From Odontesthes bonariensis (lineage: Eukaryota; Chordata; Actinopteri; Atheriniformes; Atherinopsidae), in assembly GCF_027942865.1 (NCBI RefSeq), contig NC_134515.1, positions 13,803,227 to 13,867,226 of the forward strand: a DNA stretch of 64,000 bases. The letters are read 5' to 3'. Under the pieces are notes generated by a model that did not search any database, was not told where the DNA came from, and saw nothing but the letters and a program-made list of their open reading frames with translations. Positions 58,825 to 64,000 of this stretch are shown here, piece after piece. The first letter of the stretch is position 1; every line of letters begins with the position of its first letter. The position numbers and the translations under genes were made by a program.

Positions 58825-61800
58825 CTGAACAGTGGAATGCAAAGACACAAACTTAGGTACCACATGCATCAGAATATGATACAAATAATATCAAATGATG
58901 GTTGTTTTATGTTTTTCACTCCAACCCCACCCTTCTGATGGCTAATTTTTTCTTTTTCTCGGTCAGTCCAAAGTCCACGGCAAAGACCGTGTGAAGTTCA
59001 TGGAGTCTCTGGTGGTTGCAGATATTGCAGAGCTCAAGGACAACCAGGTAGATGAAAGATTGTTGCCATTTTTCCCTTTTTAAGTCAGTCTGAATGTGCG
59101 ATTATGGCATGATAAGCTCCAGGTGATACAGGGGGCCTGTACTTGGAAGCAGCTTCATCTTATCTAGGTTATCCTCTGGTTATCTGATGTAACTCGCTTT
59201 AAGAATGGAGATCTCGCTCGGTGGTATCACAGTGCTGGTTATCAACCCAGTAAGTCAACCCAGGATTTCAAACGCTGGATTTGTGAGCATTTATATAAAG
59301 TGGGTGGAGTTGGTGTCAGAAAAATCCTGAAGTTATACGATGAGAAAAAGCTGTTCTATGTGATGGGGGAGGCTTCCTCCTATCTTTTAGTTCTCATAAC
59401 ATCGTGTGGCTCGTGAGATTGTTTTCGTCTACTGTCTGAACTCAATTTCTTGGAAACATAGCGACAGTATCATTGTTTGAACTCAGACAACTCTGAGTCA
59501 TCTTCCGGACAGGTTGTGCGGACTTGTCTCCTCGCTGCAAGAATAAACGTTTTGTGTTCATTGTCTCCAGCGACTCTGAGCCTAATTTTGAGAGAATTTT
59601 CTTGACAGTTGGCATCAGATAACTGATCACCATCGTTATTTTCTAGCAAGATGAAATGTAACACAGCTGCTGCAGCCGAAGCGGGAAGGAGAGCTGACTG
59701 AGTATCAAATGAACTAATAGGAAAGCAATTCAAACCAGGTTTATTGTAAATTTCTAAGTTAATTTTCTGTCATCCAGGCTGTGAAATGTTAAGCAAAATA
59801 ATTTTACTCGTCAATTGATTTTAATTAGTTTTTTAGGAAAATGCATAATTGTACACTATAGGACTAAATGACTGGGAACATTTTGATGGGTTAAAAGAAA
59901 TAACATTAATTCCAAATGTTTAAAGTCAGCAGGAACAAGCTTTTAAATATCAGCCGCAGCTTTAGGCCACGTAAGTGTTTCCATTTGCTGATGTATCTCT
60001 CACGAAGAGACGTTGTCTGTCTTTAACTTAGAAAGCACATTTACACAACTAGAAAAAGATAACCAACTCCAGACTTTTAAAATAAATGCCAACATGTTCA
60101 ATCGACCAAAATAAAAAATGATGAAAACACAAATTGATAATACCGGCTGGATTTCGAATCACATCTTTATGTATAGGCTCAACTAGACTAAAATGGGCCA
60201 AGGCACACTGCTCATGATCTACAGTTACATTGTTTCATCTTCAGCAAGAGCTGCCAAAGCGATACACCCAGTGAGAAGTGAACCGTTTTGGTGTACAGAC
60301 CCACATTTATCACTCATTTGAATCTTCATGCAAGCTTACTTCTCAGATCTGGGATTATCCTCAGTGTGTCTCCACTTTCAGTTTCCAACTATTCAAAACG
60401 TCCTCACTTTGACTCGGTTTTGTGAGTTTTAGCAAAACTTCACGACGACAGAACAAAACAGACAAAAAGGCTCGATGTTTCAACACACTTTTGTTTCAAA
60501 GATAGCTCATGTTGAAGGAAGACTGAAAAACAAAAAGACACCCTAAATGCCTTGAAATGTCATTGTGGGCTTCAGGTGATAAATTAAAGTTGGATTTCTT
60601 TTCTATGTTTAAAATAAGCACTGATAAATTCAGAGATTGTGGCTTTGATACGGAACTAATGCCAGGTGTGAACAGAAGCACAGCACAAGGTAACGTGGGG
60701 AATCGGACTTGGAGTTTTCTGACCCACTGGACAGTGTCTATGATATCCATTTGTGCTTTTACCTTCACCTCCTCTTCCTCACCTCCCAGGGTACGTTGTC
60801 CCTTTTCACCAATGAGAAAGGAGGAATTATTGATGACCTCATTGTGACAAAGACAGACCAGGGCTACCTCTACGTTGTGTCCAATGCGGGCTGTGCCGAC
60901 AAGGACTCTGCTCATATGAAGGTGAATGCAAGGCCTGTGTGTTGGCAGAAAGGCCTGGAATCAGTGAGGAGATGTCTAATGTGTGTGCATCTTGTGTTTA
61001 GGCCAGACTGGCAGAGTTTAAAGCTGCTGGTTTTGATGTGGATCTGGAGTTTCTTGATGAAGCACTGATTGCTGTCCAAGGTAAAATATCTGTGTGCTTT
61101 CCTTTCCTTTCCTTGTGTTTACGTTGCTTCAGCTCTTTCTTTTACCTGACATCTCGCTCTTTCTTCTTTGCACCATGGCTCCCTCTGTGTAGGTCCTCCA
61201 AGTTCCATGTTATAGATCATGCAGAAATTGAGTTGGTTGTGTTTCACCAGGTCCGACCATGTCCCGGGTGCTCCAGGAGGGCCTGAAAGAGGACCTCAGC
61301 AAGCTAACTTTCATGTCCTCCACCTTGGCTTCTGTGTTTGGTGTTCCTAACTGCAGGATCACCCGTTGTGGATACACCGGAGAGGACGGCGTGGAGGTCG
61401 GCATCTTTCGTTTAAAGCCACTTCATCTAGATTTCCCTTTGACTTTCTCAGAACTGTTTGATGTTTGATTTTAAAGTGTTGGTGAACCCTTTGACGCCTG
61501 CCTCAGAAAATACTTCCTTCTCACAGACTCTGCTTCTGTGTCCCAGATATCTGTTCCTCGGTCCAAAGTGGTTGAGCTGACACAGAAGCTGCTAAAAAAC
61601 AGTGAAGTGAAGCTGTGCGGTCTGGGAGCAAGGGACAGTCTTCGGCTGGAGGCGGGGCTTTGTCTCTATGGCAATGACATAGATGAGACCACCACACCTG
61701 TGGAGGCCACCCTTGTTTGGACGATCGGTGAGGTTTTGTTCGCTTCTCTGTGGCAAATACAGTTTTAAGCCAAATGTTACAGAATTTTGCATAATAATTC

Positions 61801-62801
61801 TGTTGAAATAAAACCTTAAACGTAGACATAGGTTTTTCTCATGCTTCTGTGCACATCTTGACTTCAATTCAGTCTGGCAGACTGTCGGCTCCATTGTTTT
61901 GACTTCTCCCTCGCAGGAAAGCGCAGGCGTCAGACCAAAGATTTCCCTGGCGCTGATGTCATCGTACCTCAGATCAAAGCCAAGACATCCAGGAAGAGAG
62001 TCGGTCTGGTGTCCACCGGCCCTCCGGTCAGACAGCACACACCCATCCTCGGCCCTGATGGACAGGTTATAGGTCAGGAAGTAAACAGTCTGAGACATGA
62101 GAGACCTGTAGTTTCTCTCTATTTAAGTCAAGTCATGATTGGGTCCAGAAAAGTAATCAAACGTGGATATAATAGGAGACTTAAATGTACGAATATTTTC
62201 CATCGCTTTTTCTGGTTGTGTTCCCTTTTGTCTTTAAATATATGACCACTAGGGGACGCCAAATTCAGACATTTGAAATCCATCACATTCGAAAGTGCAA
62301 AATGTAAACTGTGATTAGAAATGTTTCCATCGGTTTGAGATCAAAATTAACATCACATGATAAATATGATGAAAATTGCATGTATGTTGTATTCTTGCAT
62401 AAGCCATATTGAATTAATCCAAGCATTTGCCTCCTGATGAATTTGATGAATGAACAGGTTTCTAAGGTTGATACGTAATCACAGAATAGAACCACTGGTA
62501 TCCACCAAAGCATGTTTATTTCATCTGTTTTTAGATATTTTCTCTGAAACTGTTGGCAGAAAGGTTTCTGCCAGAGATTTATTTGGAAAGAGTAATTCTT
62601 TTTTTGTTGTTGTTTTTTTTTTTAGGTGAGGTGACCAGCGGCTGCCCCTCTCCCTGCCTGAAAAAGAACGTTGCCATGGGTTACGTAGATGCAGCATTCG
62701 CCAAAAACGGAACAGCCATCCAGGTCGAAGTTAGGAAGAAAGCAGTGCCGGCAACCGTCAGCAAGATGCCCTTCGTCCCCACAAACTATTACACTGGATA
62801 G
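57338..62801 (+). CDS. amt: Aminomethyltransferase (glycine cleavage system T-protein), mitochondrial
   Basis: T-protein takes the aminomethyl group from the lipoyl arm of H-protein and, with tetrahydrofolate, yields methylene-THF and ammonia in the mitochondrial matrix. Nine GT-AG exons join in frame: 57338-57496, 58579-58746, 58967-59047, 60790-60921, 61002-61080, 61251-61396, 61547-61727, 61917-62072 and 62626-62801, giving 425 residues (human is 403). The first 53 residues are an Arg-rich, acid-poor mitochondrial presequence containing ten glutamines (37-46). Conserved blocks follow: [75 protein letters not shown] and [12 protein letters not shown] at the C-terminus. A second in-frame ATG follows the first directly. 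All coding blocks expected for the family are present and unbroken. Confidence 0.96.
57446..57475 (+). repeat. amt: (CAG)10 encoding polyQ in the amt presequence
   Basis: Ten uninterrupted CAG codons (residues 37-46) followed by AGA CAG, inside the predicted mitochondrial targeting peptide. Confidence 0.95.
57497..58578 (+). other. amt: amt intron 1
   Basis: Donor GTAAGA; the acceptor tract is C-rich (ten or more C in a row, then CACCACCACCAG). No further feature was recognised. Confidence 0.8.
58755..58822. repeat. (AC)n microsatellite next to a splice donor
   Basis: About 33 AC units with one ACTC interruption, beginning 8 nt after the amt exon 2 donor at 58747. Confidence 0.95.
59048..60789 (+). 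other. amt: amt intron 3, nothing recognised
   Basis: A 1.7-kb intron with donor GTAGAT and acceptor CCCAG. No repeat family or exon was recognised on either strand. Confidence 0.75.
62073..62625 (+). other. amt: amt intron 8, nothing recognised
   Basis: Donor GTCAGG and acceptor TTTTTTTTTTAG. No feature was recognised. Confidence 0.75.
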
Positions 62802-63894
62802 GAGACACACACACACACTGGTACACTTTACAGTGGAACATTTCTCCACTCTGCCTTCTATTTACCAGAGTTGTTTGACTCCAGTAGTGCAAGATTGATA
62901 TCTGATTAACAAATACTCACTAGTGAGGGGAGGTTCAGGGGAAGAAATGATCCAAAATAATAAAACATGGTTGGGAGACTAAACAGAACAGGACGTTGCA
63001 TCCAGTATAAATACTCTGTGCAGGACATTTTTAAAATGAAGGTTGTCACTGTATATACAGTCAGTCAGTGTTCTGAATGAGTTAAAGAGATGCATTATGC
63101 ATTAACATGGTTTCACCTGTGGAACGATGTTGTGAATCTTAAGCAGGTTACCGGTGAGACGTCTGGAGAGCCAATTAAAAGCAGCATTGTTGATTCTGAG
63201 ACTATGTGTGACCGCAGGATGAAGTTATCTGGTTCACCAAGTTTTCTTTGGTCTTTTTCTAGTTTAGAAGTTTGCAAGTTAAACTGAACAAACTTCAAGG
63301 TAGAAGAACAAAAGTTTAGCTGTGTTTATGTCCCTCAAACACCAATAATTGATTCACTTTTTCATTGATGCAGTATTAATTTGTCCCCGCTTGACCAAAA
63401 CATAAAAATTCCAAACGCCTCTATGGATGTCAGATCATCTTGTACCTGCACTTGTTGCAACTGAACCAACTTTCCATTTACATTAGTGTTGTAAACAGTT
63501 TAAAAGGTACAACGGGGTCCGCGTGTTCACCCTCCTCCTGAAAATATCTGTTTTTCAGCATCATTACTAACACAAAACACACGTTCATTCTTGGTTCAGT
63601 CTTTTGAAATGGTCTTTAACTTCATATAAACAGTTCATTAGTGTTTTGTAAAATCTTATCTATATTTGGTACAATTACAGTCTTGAAAATGTTTTGTGAT
63701 ATGCTTTTGTAGCTTTGTGGGTACTAATAAATTGTAACTTCGGAATATATATTTATAGAGAGAAAAATACTACTGATTTTTACCTTGATGGTTCGATACT
63801 ACCTGAAATATAACCTTCATGTCGAGCTCAATGTTTAGGTAAACTTTTAAAATGACATATATGTTAGGTTGGAAAATATGTTCTCATTAATAAA
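62802..63894 (+). other. amt: amt 3' UTR and downstream, with several polyadenylation signals
   Basis: AATAAA occurs at 62959-62964 and 63889-63894, with another AATAAA near 63725. The first would give a 160-nt UTR. No further gene start is seen before the window ends. Confidence 0.5.
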
Positions 63895-64000
63895 GGTTAT
63901 TTGCTTTTGATTTGCCTTTCACCTGCTAGTTTTCCACTGAAATGGAGACTTGTGAAAACAAGATGATATAAGTGTGCCAAATTTAAGAAATTCTTCTTCA

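Noticed and set aside
60496..60915. 139-codon minus-strand frame
   Set aside because: Largely antisense to amt exon 4 and adjacent intron; no family was recognised.
61592..62098. 168-codon minus-strand frame
   Set aside because: It is antisense to amt exons 7 and 8; its openness is explained by the coding strand.

Overview
The window is vertebrate nuclear DNA. GT-AG introns, CA/TA microsatellites and several teleost repeat families (tRNA-derived SINEs, hAT MITEs, decayed Tc1-like copies) point to a ray-finned fish, probably a percomorph. No prokaryotic, organellar or viral gene was seen. Homology statements come from remembered family sequences, not from a database search.

Layout. Bases 1-20719 hold no recognisable exon and look like a long first intron of prkar2a (cAMP-dependent protein kinase type II-alpha regulatory subunit); its N-terminal exon must lie upstream. 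Nine prkar2a exons on + run from 20720 to a stop at 33533 and encode the inhibitor site plus both cyclic-nucleotide-binding domains. From 34.8 to 44 kb is a repeat-rich intergenic region: a broken Tc1-like element, two SINE copies, a CpG-rich exon-like island, and a four-copy tandem array of about 0.8-kb units (38685-43139). The array's second unit was later split by a non-autonomous hAT element. From 46.7 to 62.8 kb lies a compact gene block: naa80 (+, actin N-terminal acetyltransferase), hyal3-like hyaluronidase (+, six coding exons), lsmem2-like single-pass membrane protein (-, three coding exons, convergent with hyal3) and amt (+, nine exons, T-protein of the mitochondrial glycine cleavage system). 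The gene set matches the human 3p21.31 neighbourhood (PRKAR2A, AMT, NAA80, HYAL3, LSMEM2), so this is conserved synteny rather than a functional operon. The genes act in unrelated processes: cAMP signalling, actin modification, hyaluronan turnover and glycine catabolism.

Most notable structure: every unit of the tandem array carries the same set of promoter-type motifs, namely an NRF1-like palindrome, an ETS-like core, a GC-box-like site and a ZNF143-like TTCCCACAATGC. The unit borders fall inside a SINE fragment. The hAT insertion has 8-bp target duplications that can be verified against paralogous empty sites in the same window. Other points are a CAG (polyQ) tract in the amt mitochondrial presequence, a G-quadruplex motif just before prkar2a exon 9 of the visible set, and a triple polyproline tail in naa80.
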